Below are positions 8,741 to 15,861 of a stretch of DNA of 64,000 nucleotides, in pieces. Below the pieces are notes generated by a model, which was not told where the DNA came from, did not search any database, and saw only the letters and a list, made by a program, of their open reading frames with translations. How positions within the stretch are numbered: position 1 is the stretch's first letter; the number at the start of each line of letters is the position of its first letter. The translations under genes and the position numbers were made by a program. Source of the stretch: Crateriforma conspicua (GTDB lineage Bacteria > Planctomycetota > Planctomycetia > Pirellulales > Pirellulaceae); the NCBI RefSeq assembly GCF_007752935.1, contig NZ_CP036319.1:2046001-2110000 (forward strand). Direction: 5' to 3'.

Positions 8741-9593
8741 GCTATGCGGAGCTCCGCATAGTATCGAAATCGAAACCCACATGCCCGGAAACGACCGCAC
8801 GCCGATCGGCGGCTACCACAACGGCCTTCCGGTTTCCTGGCTTCCCGCGGGTTGGAAGGCGGAACGCGACGGCAGCATCCGCACGCCGGCCGGCCGCAAA
8901 CCTTGCGAGTTTGTTTCACCGGTCCTTCGCGGACGCGAGGGTTTGCAAAACGTCGAGACCGCGGTCGACGCGATCAGAGAACGCGGGGCGCGGGTCAACG
9001 AATCTTGCGGGCTGCACATCACCATTTCTTGGAACGGCGACGCGGCGGCCTTGGCCCGACTGATTTCCTTGATCGCCAACCATGAAAAGGCCATCTACGC
9101 ATCGACCGGAACACGACGCCGCGAACGAAACCAATGGGCGAAGCAAATCAAAACCTACGGCAACAAGGACGCTGCGAAGACACGCTGCGAACGAGACCGC
9201 TACCACCTTTTGAACCTGACGCACCTGGCTCGCGGACGGCAAAGGATTGAGATCCGGGCCTTCGCCGGAACGCTCAACAAAACCAAATTGATCGGCTACA
9301 TCCAAATGATCCTGGGCTTGGCCGAACTCGCCTTGAACCAAAAACGATGCGCGGGCTGGGACTACGCCAAGAAGCCCGGAACGAAATCTTGCTGGGACCG
9401 ACCGGACGCCGGCCACGGGGAAACGGAACTGAACCGGCTCTTCTACCGGCTGGGTTGGACAAAGGGTTGGTACAAGGGCGAGCTTCGCAATAAACGATTC
9501 GGCGAACTGACCGCCGGCGAAACCGGATGCGACTTTCGCCCGGTCAAAAAGAAGCTTCTCGACTTGGCCCGCAAATATGACCAGGCGGTTTGA
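8739..9593 (+). CDS. Amidoligase-family protein (5' end replaced by RIT sequence)
   Basis: The body (IEIETHMPGND..., CGLHITISW, then a basic region and IEIRAFAGTLN near residue 190) fits the amidoligase (COOH-NH2 ligase) family of the glutamine-synthetase fold. These enzymes join amine and carboxyl groups on peptides. The family's opening FGxEIE motif is split: FGI is left at 5271-5279 and the rest begins here. The current ATG at 8739 lies inside the RIT repeat and gives eight foreign residues before IEIE. ATG 8784 is another possible start. Loss of the first strand and of the original promoter probably weakens or kills the gene. Confidence 0.7.
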   Translation: MLCGAPHSIEIETHMPGNDRTPIGGYHNGLPVSWLPAGWKAERDGSIRTPAGRKPCEFVSPVLRGREGLQNVETAVDAIRERGARVNESCGLHITISWNGDAAALARLISLIANHEKAIYASTGTRRRERNQWAKQIKTYGNKDAAKTRCERDRYHLLNLTHLARGRQRIEIRAFAGTLNKTKLIGYIQMILGLAELALNQKRCAGWDYAKKPGTKSCWDRPDAGHGETELNRLFYRLGWTKGWYKGELRNKRFGELTAGETGCDFRPVKKKLLDLARKYDQAV

Positions 9594-9619
9594 CGGAACG
9601 ACTTCTCCTTTTCGATCGC

Positions 9620-9650
9620 ACGCCGTAGTGAACGCTGCGGCGTTTCTTTG
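9620..9650 (+). terminator. Hairpin terminator after the amidoligase gene
   Basis: Stem 9620-9628 pairs with 9635-9643 (ACGCCGTAG with CTGCGGCGT, one G-U), followed by a T-rich tail. It lies 27 bases after the amidoligase stop. Confidence 0.65.
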
Positions 9651-9800
9651 TTTTGTGGCCGCGACACTCGCCGTTTGTGGGCGATGTCGGGTAGGTCAAA
9701 CGTAGGTGGCCACCAATGCCGCTGACGCGACAGGGGCGGTTTGTGGGCGACGTCGGCGACGCGCTGAAACATGGAAAAACCCTGCGAATTACTGGCTGGA

Positions 9801-9845
9801 TTCGCTTGCTGTGTTTGGAAACGCATGGCTCATGTGTGTCATCGG
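9801..9845 (+). promoter_or_regulatory. Bipartite repeated promoter-like element, copy B
   Basis: TTCGCTTG is at 9801 and ATGGCTCATGTGTGT at 9825, with the same 24-nt phasing as the other copies. An upstream CTGCGAATT block at 9782 sits 19 nt before TTCGCTTG, as in copies C and D. The next start codon is 58 bases after the ATGGCTC box. Confidence 0.65.
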
Positions 9846-9882
9846 AAGACGGTTTTTCATTCACCCAAACGGAGAAACAAAC

Positions 9883-10158
9883 ATGACCCTCGGCGAACTG
9901 ATCGGCTTGCTTGAAGAGTACCGCGACGAGCACGGCGAAGACTGCGAAGTGCGGTTGATGACGCAACAGAACTGGCCCTTTGAAAACCGCATCGCCGGCG
10001 TAACGAGCGGCGCGGAAATGAACGAAGCGGAACACGATGATCCGCACGAGTTCGCGGATGCCCAAGACGTCGCCGAAGACGCGATGGTCTACATCGTCGA
10101 AGGTGGACAGATCTGCTACGGCAGCAAGCGGGCATGGGAAACCTGCCGCGATTGCTAA
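9883..10158 (+). CDS. Small acidic cassette protein, unknown function
   Basis: This encodes 91 residues from ATG 9883, chosen because the CGGAGAAACAAAC leader fits the other cassette genes. The frame is open upstream to 9706 but that part crosses the promoter-like repeat. The sequence (LGELIGLLEEYRDEHGEDC, then a DAMVYIVEGGQICYG C-terminus) is acidic and looks like a compact alpha/beta protein. I do not recognise a domain. It is a one-gene transcription unit between promoter copy B and a strong hairpin at 10173. Confidence 0.65.
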   Translation: MTLGELIGLLEEYRDEHGEDCEVRLMTQQNWPFENRIAGVTSGAEMNEAEHDDPHEFADAQDVAEDAMVYIVEGGQICYGSKRAWETCRDC

Positions 10159-10172
10159 ACGCGAATCAACAC

Positions 10173-10208
10173 GCCGGCGGCGCTGGATCACGCCGCCGGC
10201 CTTTCTTT
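10173..10208 (+). terminator. Hairpin terminator
   Basis: A perfect 10-bp GC stem (10173-10182 with 10191-10200) is followed by CTTTCTTTT. It ends the unit encoding the 91-residue protein. Confidence 0.7.
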
Positions 10209-10230
10209 TCACCAGAGATGAGCATAAACC

Positions 10231-10443
10231 ATGAATCAAAAGCAGAACCTTGAAGAAGCCTATGTCGCCGCCCACGCTCGGGCGTTGCAAGCGGCGGAAG
10301 CCGTCCGACAGATGATTGAGGACCTACCGGCTCCGGACAGCGAAACGCGGATCGGTTGGGATCACGTCGGAACGCTTCGCCACTACGCAGCGCGGCTTGA
10401 GGAATTGCTTGAATCCAATGAACCGGAAGACAACGGCAGCTAA
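10231..10443 (+). CDS. Small helical cassette protein, unknown function
   Basis: This 70-residue, mostly helical, acidic protein (AYVAAHARALQAAEAVRQ, then HYAARLEELLES) contains LPAPDSETRIGWDHVG. It resembles the 77-residue protein at 12420 in size and in the pattern helix, DLPxPDS/RPDSKDL, W, helix, so the two may be distant paralogs. It follows a terminator and precedes another. No copy of the repeated promoter lies directly upstream, so it may depend on read-through. Confidence 0.65.
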   Translation: MNQKQNLEEAYVAAHARALQAAEAVRQMIEDLPAPDSETRIGWDHVGTLRHYAARLEELLESNEPEDNGS

Positions 10444-10469
10444 TTCGTAAAGCGAACTCTTTCGCCCAT

Positions 10470-10507
10470 ACGCCGCGACGTTCGCAACCTGTCGCGGCGT
10501 TTTCTTG
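10470..10507 (+). terminator. Hairpin terminator
   Basis: Perfect 10-bp stem ACGCCGCGAC / GTCGCGGCGT (10470-10479 with 10491-10500) followed by TTTTCTTG. It is closely similar to the hairpin at 9620. Confidence 0.75.
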
Positions 10508-10604
10508 TTTGCGGGTTGTTTGCCGTATGCCCATGGAACGGCGTTTCGGCCGAACGTCGCCGGCCAACCCAAAGCTGAAAAAAGACTGCAGATTCTCTCC
10601 GGAC

Positions 10605-10648
10605 TTCGCTTGCTGCGTTTGAAAACGCATGGCTCATGTGTGTCACCG
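10605..10648 (+). promoter_or_regulatory. Bipartite repeated promoter-like element, copy C
   Basis: TTCGCTTG at 10605 and ATGGCTCATGTGTGT at 10629 keep the 24-nt phasing. CTGCAGATT at 10586 is 19 nt upstream. The gene start at 10687 is 58 bases after the second box. Confidence 0.65.
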
Positions 10649-10686
10649 AAACGGTTTTCACGCTTCCCACCTACGGAGACAGACAC

Positions 10687-10905
10687 ATGGCCAACACAAC
10701 TGCCCGCCCAACTTCCGCAGACCTTCTGTACCTGCACACGCAAACGCTCGAGTTGATTGAAGAGTTGCACGCTGCGGTCAAAGACTTGCCGCTTGCCGCA
10801 GCGGCCAACAGCGCCAACTTCGAGCGAGTCTTTGGCGAACTCGATGACTTGCACGACACCATCGACGGGCTGGCAGCGAAACTTCGGCGCAACACGGCCG
10901 AGTGA
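10687..10905 (+). CDS. Small helical cassette protein, unknown function
   Basis: This 72-residue protein starts at ATG 10687 after CGGAGACAGACAC. It is all-helical and probably forms a coiled coil (LLYLHTQTLELIEELHAAVKD, then FGELDDLHDTIDGLAAKL). The heptad-like leucine spacing suggests self-association. No known domain is recognised. It is a single-gene unit under promoter copy C. Confidence 0.65.
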   Translation: MANTTARPTSADLLYLHTQTLELIEELHAAVKDLPLAAAANSANFERVFGELDDLHDTIDGLAAKLRRNTAE

Positions 10906-10976
10906 CATCGCCTGAGCAGCGGCATTGTTCGCAGTCTTTGAAAAACCTTTCAAAAGACTGCGAATTGCTGCCGGAC

Positions 10977-11020
10977 TTCGCTTGATGTGCTGCGAAACGA
11001 ATGGCTCATGTGTGTTAACG
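10977..11020 (+). promoter_or_regulatory. Bipartite repeated promoter-like element, copy D
   Basis: TTCGCTTG at 10977 and ATGGCTCATGTGTGT at 11001 keep the 24-nt phasing. CTGCGAATT at 10958 is 19 nt upstream. The gene start is 67 bases after the second box. Confidence 0.65.
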
Positions 11021-11067
11021 CCGACAGGGCGAACCAAGAACCACGACCTTCTACCGGAGACAAAACC

Positions 11068-11310
11068 ATGGCCAAAGAAAGCAAGACCGCCGACCTTCGC
11101 ACCGCGATGCAACAACTCGACCCGGCGACCTTCCAAGAGATTCGCGAAAGCTACTACCGCATCGCCGACACCCTGAAGCCGCTGGCCGACGCTTTGGAAA
11201 AGGCTGACGCGGACCAAGGCGGCCACGCCGGCCCGCTCCTCGACGAGCATTTTCTCTTCCTGCAAATGTACGACCTGCTTCGCAAGAGCAACCTTGGCGG
11301 GGTGGTTTGA
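11068..11310 (+). CDS. Small cassette protein, unknown function
   Basis: This 80-residue protein starts at ATG 11068 behind CCGGAGACAAAACC. It contains LRTAMQQLDPATFQEIRESYYRI-type amphipathic helices and a C-terminal HFLFLQMYDLLRKS helix. I see no catalytic motif. A GC-rich inverted repeat without a T run (about 11323-11360) follows and may be a weak terminator before the next gene. Confidence 0.65.
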   Translation: MAKESKTADLRTAMQQLDPATFQEIRESYYRIADTLKPLADALEKADADQGGHAGPLLDEHFLFLQMYDLLRKSNLGGVV

Positions 11311-11427
11311 ACCGAAAGCCGAAACGCCGGCCCCATTCCTCAAACGAATCGGGTCGGCGTCGTCGCGGGCGGTTCCTGCGGCCTGACGATGGCAGCCAAC
11401 CATGAACACAAATTTGGAGACGCAAAC

Positions 11428-11913
11428 ATGAAAAAGGCAGACGTAAAGATCGGTAGCGAGTACTACGCGACGGTGACGAACAAGAAAGTGGTTGTGCGCA
11501 TCGACGCGGAGAACGCCTCGGGCGGTTGGGACGCGACCAACCTTTCGACAAACAAGAGAGTCCGCATCAAGACGGCTGGTCGGTTGCAAGGACCGGCACG
11601 GACGGCCCAGTCGACTGCGGAGCCCGCCACGCGAGCAAAGAAGCGAGTCACCAAGAAGAAATCCGAAGCCAGCACCGGCGGCGAGAAAAAGCTTTCCTGC
11701 GTGAAAGCGGCCTTGCAGGTTTTGGAATCCGCCGGCGAACCCATGAACACGCAGGAAATGATCGCCGCGATGGTTGACCAGAATCTCTGGGAAAGCCCCG
11801 GCGGAAAGACTCCGCATGCGACGTTGTACTCGGCGATCCTTCGTGACTTGGCGAAAGGCGACGGAAGCCGGTTTGTAAAGACGGAACGCGGCCGATTCAC
11901 GGTTCGGGCATAG
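11428..11913 (+). CDS. HARE-HTH winged-helix protein
   Basis: This 161-residue protein has three parts. An N-terminal ~45-residue beta domain (VKIGSEYYATVTNKKVVVRI) is followed by a basic linker (RAKKRVTKKKSEA). The C-terminal winged helix (SCVKAALQVLESAGEPMNTQ ... HATLYSAILRDLAKG) matches the HARE-HTH domain found in restriction enzymes and RNA polymerase delta. It probably binds DNA, perhaps modified DNA as proposed for HARE-HTH. The start at 11428 follows TTTGGAGACGCAAAC; an upstream in-frame ATG at 11389 is less likely. It is followed 12 bases later by another small gene. Confidence 0.75.
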   Translation: MKKADVKIGSEYYATVTNKKVVVRIDAENASGGWDATNLSTNKRVRIKTAGRLQGPARTAQSTAEPATRAKKRVTKKKSEASTGGEKKLSCVKAALQVLESAGEPMNTQEMIAAMVDQNLWESPGGKTPHATLYSAILRDLAKGDGSRFVKTERGRFTVRA

Positions 11914-11925
11914 GAGGCTGGCAAG

Positions 11926-12156
11926 ATGTTTATCGGAGACGTTCGACAAATCGAGGACCTTGCGGAAGAGGAAACGGCAACGCCGGAACCCGACATGGGA
12001 TACGAACTGCGGACCGCCATTGGCGACCGCTTTGAACGTGGCACGGTGGAACACCTGGTTCGACGCAGCGACATGATCATCGCCCGAACAACCGCCGGCG
12101 AAGAGTTCGCGGTTGTCGGCCGGAACGCGCACGTCTTGGTCCCTCTCTCCTTCTAA
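11926..12156 (+). CDS. Small protein co-transcribed with the HARE-HTH gene
   Basis: This 76-residue protein follows AGGAGG at a good distance (CATAGGAGGCTGGCAAGATG). The second half (DRFERGTVEHLVRRSDMIIA ... EFAVVGRNAHVLVPLSF) reads as a small beta-rich domain. No family is recognised. The 12-base gap from the HARE-HTH gene and the terminator at 12196 define a two-gene unit. Confidence 0.65.
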   Translation: MFIGDVRQIEDLAEEETATPEPDMGYELRTAIGDRFERGTVEHLVRRSDMIIARTTAGEEFAVVGRNAHVLVPLSF

Positions 12157-12195
12157 CTTCGACACTTTCTTCCCCCGGCGAACAGTTCGCCACAC

Positions 12196-12228
12196 ACGCC
12201 CGACGTTGGCCACGGTCGGGCGTTTTGT
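12196..12228 (+). terminator. Hairpin terminator
   Basis: Perfect 9-bp stem ACGCCCGAC / GTCGGGCGT (12196-12204 with 12215-12223) followed by TTTTG, ending the HARE-HTH unit. Confidence 0.7.
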
Positions 12229-12338
12229 CGTTGGTCGGCTACCTCGCCGCACTACTTCACAAGGCCGCACGCGGCAAAGACAGCCGCGATTTCTACCTAC
12301 CGAAAAACATGGCGAATCTTTCCGCATGCTTGGCAAAG

Positions 12339-12382
12339 TTCGCTTGCTGTGTTCGCGGACTCATGGCTCATGTGTGTTAACG
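12339..12382 (+). promoter_or_regulatory. Bipartite repeated promoter-like element, copy E
   Basis: TTCGCTTG at 12339 and ATGGCTCATGTGTGT at 12363 keep the 24-nt phasing; the spacer is the most diverged. The start of the next gene is 57 bases after the second box. Confidence 0.65.
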
Positions 12383-12419
12383 CGAACGCCATTTCATTTC
12401 ACGAACACGAAGAACCCAA

Positions 12420-12653
12420 ATGAGCAAAGTTCAAAACCTGAATCCTCGGCCGATCGAGCCGGCCCCGGCCTATGAGAACGGCCACCAAATCGCTCGCGAC
12501 CTATTGCGGCACATCGAGCTGCAACTCGACCGCATGATGCGACCGGATAGCAAAGACCTTCGATGGCAACACGTACGAGCGGTCAACCTCATCAACGCTC
12601 AGCTATCGGAGGTCGCCACGCTACTCGACGAAACCAACGGAGTTCGAAACTGA
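12420..12653 (+). CDS. Small helical cassette protein, unknown function
   Basis: This 77-residue protein is helical throughout, with HQIARDLLRHIELQLDRMM and VRAVNLINAQLSEVATLL as the main helices. It is similar in layout to the 70-residue protein at 10231. It is first of a three-gene run (12420, 12653, 12902) under promoter copy E, and its stop overlaps the next ATG (TGATG). Function unknown. Confidence 0.65.
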   Translation: MSKVQNLNPRPIEPAPAYENGHQIARDLLRHIELQLDRMMRPDSKDLRWQHVRAVNLINAQLSEVATLLDETNGVRN

Positions 12654-12898
12654 TGAAAACCAAATGCGACTTCAAGGCGGGCGATCGCGTAAGTCTGATC
12701 GAGATGGGCGATGATCCCGATCCGATCCCAGCCGGCACGACAGGAACGGTTGCCGGCGTTTATCCGCAACACGATTGGTTGCAACTCGATGTCGACTGGG
12801 ACAACGGCCGGTCGCTGATGCTTTCCATTCCGCCGGATCGCGTCGAACGGCTTTCCGGCGGCAATTCCAAATCCAATTCTTCAAGCCAAGGAAACTGA
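12653..12898 (+). CDS. DUF4314-like protein
   Basis: This 81-residue protein has FKAGDRVSLIEMGDDPDPIP followed by GTTGTVAGV and a W-containing strand. The pattern matches DUF4314, a small SH3-like beta barrel common in phages and mobile elements; no function is known. The last ~15 residues are a Ser/Asn-rich tail. The start overlaps the previous stop. Confidence 0.75.
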   Translation: MKTKCDFKAGDRVSLIEMGDDPDPIPAGTTGTVAGVYPQHDWLQLDVDWDNGRSLMLSIPPDRVERLSGGNSKSNSSSQGN

Positions 12899-12901
12899 AC
12901 C

Positions 12902-13219
12902 ATGTCCACACGAGCAATAATTGCCACGCAGACTTACGATCGAGGAATCCTCGCCACGTACTTGCACTTTGACGGCTACCCGGAACACGTCCTGCCGATT
13001 CTGGTCGATGGGTACCTGGATCCGGACGAAGCCATCGAGTTGATTGAAGGCGGCGAACTGCGATCGCTTCAACCACGCCCTGCTGAGCCTGAGTATTTCG
13101 CGACCAGTCGGCAAACCGAGGTGTTGAAAGACGAATCGGAATTGGATCGGCTTGCCCGGTACTTAAATGCAGAGCACATTTACTTCTACGATGACATGTG
13201 GCGACACCGAAAGGCTTGA
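12902..13219 (+). CDS. Conserved phage-type hypothetical protein
   Basis: This 105-residue protein begins MSTRAIIATQTYDRG and has LHFDGYPEHVLPIL. The combination MSTRxxI plus a xxHxDGYPEH box is frequent in small phage proteins that have no assigned role. It starts four bases after the DUF4314 stop, behind AAGGAAACTGAACC. It is last gene of the plus-strand cassette run and converges with the methyltransferase gene. Confidence 0.7.
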   Translation: MSTRAIIATQTYDRGILATYLHFDGYPEHVLPILVDGYLDPDEAIELIEGGELRSLQPRPAEPEYFATSRQTEVLKDESELDRLARYLNAEHIYFYDDMWRHRKA

Positions 13220-13228
13220 TCGCTCCAC

Positions 13229-14539
13229 TCATCGCATGTTCTCCTCGCGAGCGCCGACGCGGATCGGTGACTCGCCGGTCCGCTCGAGCACCGCGGCTTT
13301 GCCGGTGAACCGCTGGTAGCGATCGACGATCACGTCGCAGTACGGCGGATCGAGTTCCATCAAGAAAGCCTTGCGTCCGGTCTGCTCGGCGGCGATCAAC
13401 GTCGAACCGCTGCCGCCAAAGAGATCGAGGACGTTGTCGCCGCGTCGCGATGAATACTGCATCGCCATCACCGCGAGTTCGGCCGGTTTGCCGGTGAGGT
13501 GCTCCAACTGCTGCGGCGGAATCTTCTTGACGTGCCACAGGTCCGTCGCATTGTTCGGTCCGAAGAATTTGTGGCCGGCCCCTTCTTTCCAGCCATAGAA
13601 CGCCCATTCGTGCGCGCCCATGAAATCCTTGCGAGTCATCACGGGATGCATCTTGTCCCAAATGATGGCCTGCGAGAAATACAACCCGGCTTTTGCCAGC
13701 ACGGGCGGGTAGTTTGCGATGTTGGAGAAGCCTCCCCAGATGTAGAAGCTTCGGCCGGGTTCGAGAACGCGAGCAATGTTGCCGAACCAGGCTTCGAGCA
13801 AGCGATTGAATTCCTCGTCCGAAACAAAATCGTTCGCGAGCGGCCGATCTTTGGCTCGCATCTTCTTCGGACCGTCTTTCGATTTCCCTTTGCCGGCCTC
13901 AAAGGAGCTGTTGCCGGCGGCGATCGCGTTCTTGCTACGGGGTTCAACCTTCACGTTGTATGGCGGATCCGTATTGCACAGTTGAATCTTCGCACCGTTC
14001 AATAGCCGATCGAGATCTTCCACGCTGGTCGAGTCGCCACATAGCAATCGGTGGTCGCCGAGGATCCAAAGGTCGCCGGGCTGGGTGACCGGATCGTCAG
14101 GTGGCTCCGGGACATCGTCGGGATCGGTCAGTCCCGGTTCAACACCTGGATCGAGGAGCTTGGCCAGCTCGTCGCTGTTGAAGCCGAGCAATTCGCAATC
14201 GAATCCGACGTGCTGTAGCTCGCCAATTTCGAGCGGCAACAGATCGTAATCCCACTCGGCGTTCTCACCGGTCCTATTATCGGCGATGCGATAGGCCTTC
14301 ACCGCCTCCGGCTCAAGGTCCGTTGCAACATGGACCGGAACCTCGGCGAGGTTCAACTGCTTCGCGGCTTTCCAACGTGTATGGCCGACGATGATAACGC
14401 CATCGGGATCAACCACGATCGGCTGCCGGAAGCCGAACTCGTTGATAGACTGGACGACGGGGGCAACCGCGTCGTCGTTGATTCGCGGATTCTTTTCGTA
14501 AGGCTTGATCCGATCAAGCGACCACATTTCGACCTGCAT
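13229..14539 (-). CDS. ParB-like domain fused to DNA methyltransferase
   Basis: From ATG 14539 the protein has 436 residues; GAAGGG lies upstream and a TTG at 14557 is an alternative. Residues ~1-90 form a ParB/sulfiredoxin-like domain (IKPYEKNPR, then VGHTRWKAAK). The rest is an N6-adenine or N4-cytosine methyltransferase, with DPPYN near residue 195 ahead of DLFGGSGSTLIAA near 385, an order typical of the beta class. ParB-methyltransferase fusions are common in phages and integrative elements, where they mark element DNA against host restriction or modulate expression. No partner restriction gene is nearby, so it is an orphan. Confidence 0.88.
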   Translation of the reverse strand: MQVEMWSLDRIKPYEKNPRINDDAVAPVVQSINEFGFRQPIVVDPDGVIIVGHTRWKAAKQLNLAEVPVHVATDLEPEAVKAYRIADNRTGENAEWDYDLLPLEIGELQHVGFDCELLGFNSDELAKLLDPGVEPGLTDPDDVPEPPDDPVTQPGDLWILGDHRLLCGDSTSVEDLDRLLNGAKIQLCNTDPPYNVKVEPRSKNAIAAGNSSFEAGKGKSKDGPKKMRAKDRPLANDFVSDEEFNRLLEAWFGNIARVLEPGRSFYIWGGFSNIANYPPVLAKAGLYFSQAIIWDKMHPVMTRKDFMGAHEWAFYGWKEGAGHKFFGPNNATDLWHVKKIPPQQLEHLTGKPAELAVMAMQYSSRRGDNVLDLFGGSGSTLIAAEQTGRKAFLMELDPPYCDVIVDRYQRFTGKAAVLERTGESPIRVGAREENMR

Positions 14540-14650
14540 GTGCAAAAGCCCTTCCAAGGCGAGGAGAGAAACGGAAGGGTTTGGTCAGTGGTTGGTTAGA
14601 TGTTCAAATAGCTGGGAAATTGGTTGGGTGTGCTTCTCGACGCTGCAGGT

Positions 14651-14851
14651 CTACTCGTCGCCGGCAATTGGTGGTTGCTGCTTGGGTTCATCGAACTCAG
14701 GAGAAAATGGATCGAGTTCGACAACCTTGCCGTCGCGCCAAACGACGATTGGCGTTTTGTGACGCCGGGCACGCAACAACACGTCGTTAGCGGCTTGTTC
14801 CATGGCGGCGTTCGCTTGCTTCACGGTTTCAGGCGTATCGTCACGGATCAT
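14651..14851 (-). CDS. Small protein coupled to the zeta-type kinase, candidate antitoxin
   Basis: This 66-residue protein has an N-terminal helix (TVKQANAAMEQAANDVLLRA), a strand pair (TPIVVWRDGKVVEL) and a proline-rich tail. Its ATG overlaps the stop of the upstream zeta-type gene (ATGA), so the pair is co-translated. Size and position suit an antitoxin or regulatory partner. The sequence is not one I recognise as epsilon. Confidence 0.55.
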   Translation of the reverse strand: MIRDDTPETVKQANAAMEQAANDVLLRARRHKTPIVVWRDGKVVELDPFSPEFDEPKQQPPIAGDE

Positions 14852-15444
14852 GGCAATAATTCCGGGGAAAACTGTTTGAGTTCAGCAAAACCGACATCGT
14901 CATAGACCCGTCGGTTGCCATCCTGCTGGCCTACAATAATTCCAGCTGGTCGGCAGGATCCATTGTAGACAAACCACTCGTCGAGGACTGGCATATACAA
15001 CGACGCAAAGTTTTTGATTCCAAGATCGTAGCGACGCCGGATCGTTGGTTCGGGGATATTGTGACCACCCTCTCTGACGCGAGTCGCAACACGTGCAATG
15101 GCTTGGTCGACGGACGGAAGCCAAATGAAAAACAAAGACACTCGGTAACCAAAGCTTTTCATCGCTCGCAACCTTTTCGCATGAGCGCGGCCAGCAAGTG
15201 TCGTCTCAAATCCGAATGTGGCTTGGGCTGATGTCAACTCGTTGATCCGATCAAGCATTAAGCGGCCCGCAGCAGCCGATTGGGATTCTGGATTGAATGG
15301 TGACAGACCGGCAGCAATCAAATCAGCGTTCACGAATTCCTGGCAACCAGCAAACTGCGGTAGATACCGACTGGCGAACGTTGTCTTGCCGGCACCATTG
15401 GGACCGGCGATGACGTAAACGGTTGGATTGGCGGGCTCGCTCAA
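14848..15444 (-). CDS. Zeta-toxin-like P-loop kinase
   Basis: This 198-residue protein has Walker A GPNGAGKTTFA (~13-23), FVNADLIAAGLSP, FETTLAGR and RRRYDLGIKN. These are the marks of zeta-toxin/UDP-N-acetylglucosamine-kinase-like proteins. Known zeta toxins phosphorylate nucleotide sugars and block wall synthesis; shorter relatives like this one are less understood. The start at 15444 is TTG; no good ATG lies nearby. With the small downstream gene it forms a toxin-first two-gene unit that could stabilise the element. Confidence 0.75.
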   Translation of the reverse strand: MSEPANPTVYVIAGPNGAGKTTFASRYLPQFAGCQEFVNADLIAAGLSPFNPESQSAAAGRLMLDRINELTSAQATFGFETTLAGRAHAKRLRAMKSFGYRVSLFFIWLPSVDQAIARVATRVREGGHNIPEPTIRRRYDLGIKNFASLYMPVLDEWFVYNGSCRPAGIIVGQQDGNRRVYDDVGFAELKQFSPELLP

Positions 15445-15593
15445 ACTGATTGGGTTCCTCTTGCCAGCATTTTACGGCGTGAATGAAGTTTTACCAACTT
15501 GGATTATTCATTCGGACAAGCAAAACAAACTGTGCCCAATAAGGCGGCTGTTCCCGCGGCCCTGACCAGAGAACCGATCGGTGGGAAGTACCT

Positions 15594-15861
15594 AATCCGT
15601 CAGGGGAGATCCGTCGAGATGCCCCCTCATGCGTGCGCGGGCACTTCGCGGGGGCACGGGGCTGACACACTGACGTATTCATAGAAAGAGAGAGTTTTTC
15701 TTTGTATCTAAGGACTTTTACTCGGTTCGAATCCGTCAGAAATCCGTCAGTTGGTCGGTTGACGTTTCTTGACGGATTTGACTGGATTGCTTGCCCAAGT
15801 TCACAGCAGCACGCCGAATGCGTCAGAATCGATTGACGGATACTGACGGATTACTGACGCA
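15594..15861. repeat. Iteron-like cluster of TGACGGAT, candidate replication origin
   Basis: The octamer ATCCGTCA/TGACGGAT occurs exactly at 15595, 15731, 15742, 15770, 15834 and 15844, with degenerate forms at 15609 and 15854. Both orientations are used. An AT-rich stretch (about 15688-15720) lies inside. The cluster sits in a ~400-bp gap with no gene, directly downstream of the primase-polymerase gene, the usual setting of an element-borne origin or of an operator array. Confidence 0.55.

Larger units (their letters stand above)
5275..8766 (-). mobile_element. Recombinase-in-trio (RIT) element inserted in the amidoligase gene
   Basis: Three overlapping tyrosine recombinase genes on one strand are flanked by perfect 33-bp inverted repeats (5277-5309 and 8708-8740). 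GTATCG occurs at both outer edges (5275-5280, 8761-8766), consistent with a 6-bp target duplication. Splicing the flanks restores an uninterrupted reading frame. RIT elements are known as three adjacent tyrosine recombinases bounded by inverted repeats. The right end has an extra 20-bp palindrome (8742-8761), so the exact outer boundary is uncertain by a few bases. Confidence 0.85.

Noticed and set aside
10324-12336. A 670-codon open frame on the minus strand
   Set aside because: It runs antisense through six small plus-strand genes that have ribosome sites, promoters and terminators. Its translation is rich in Arg, Val and Cys with no domain pattern, as expected from a codon-bias shadow.
15594-15861. 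CRISPR array in the repeat-rich gap beside the primase gene
   Set aside because: The repeated unit is only 8 bp, in both orientations and at uneven spacing, and no cas gene is present; iterons fit better.
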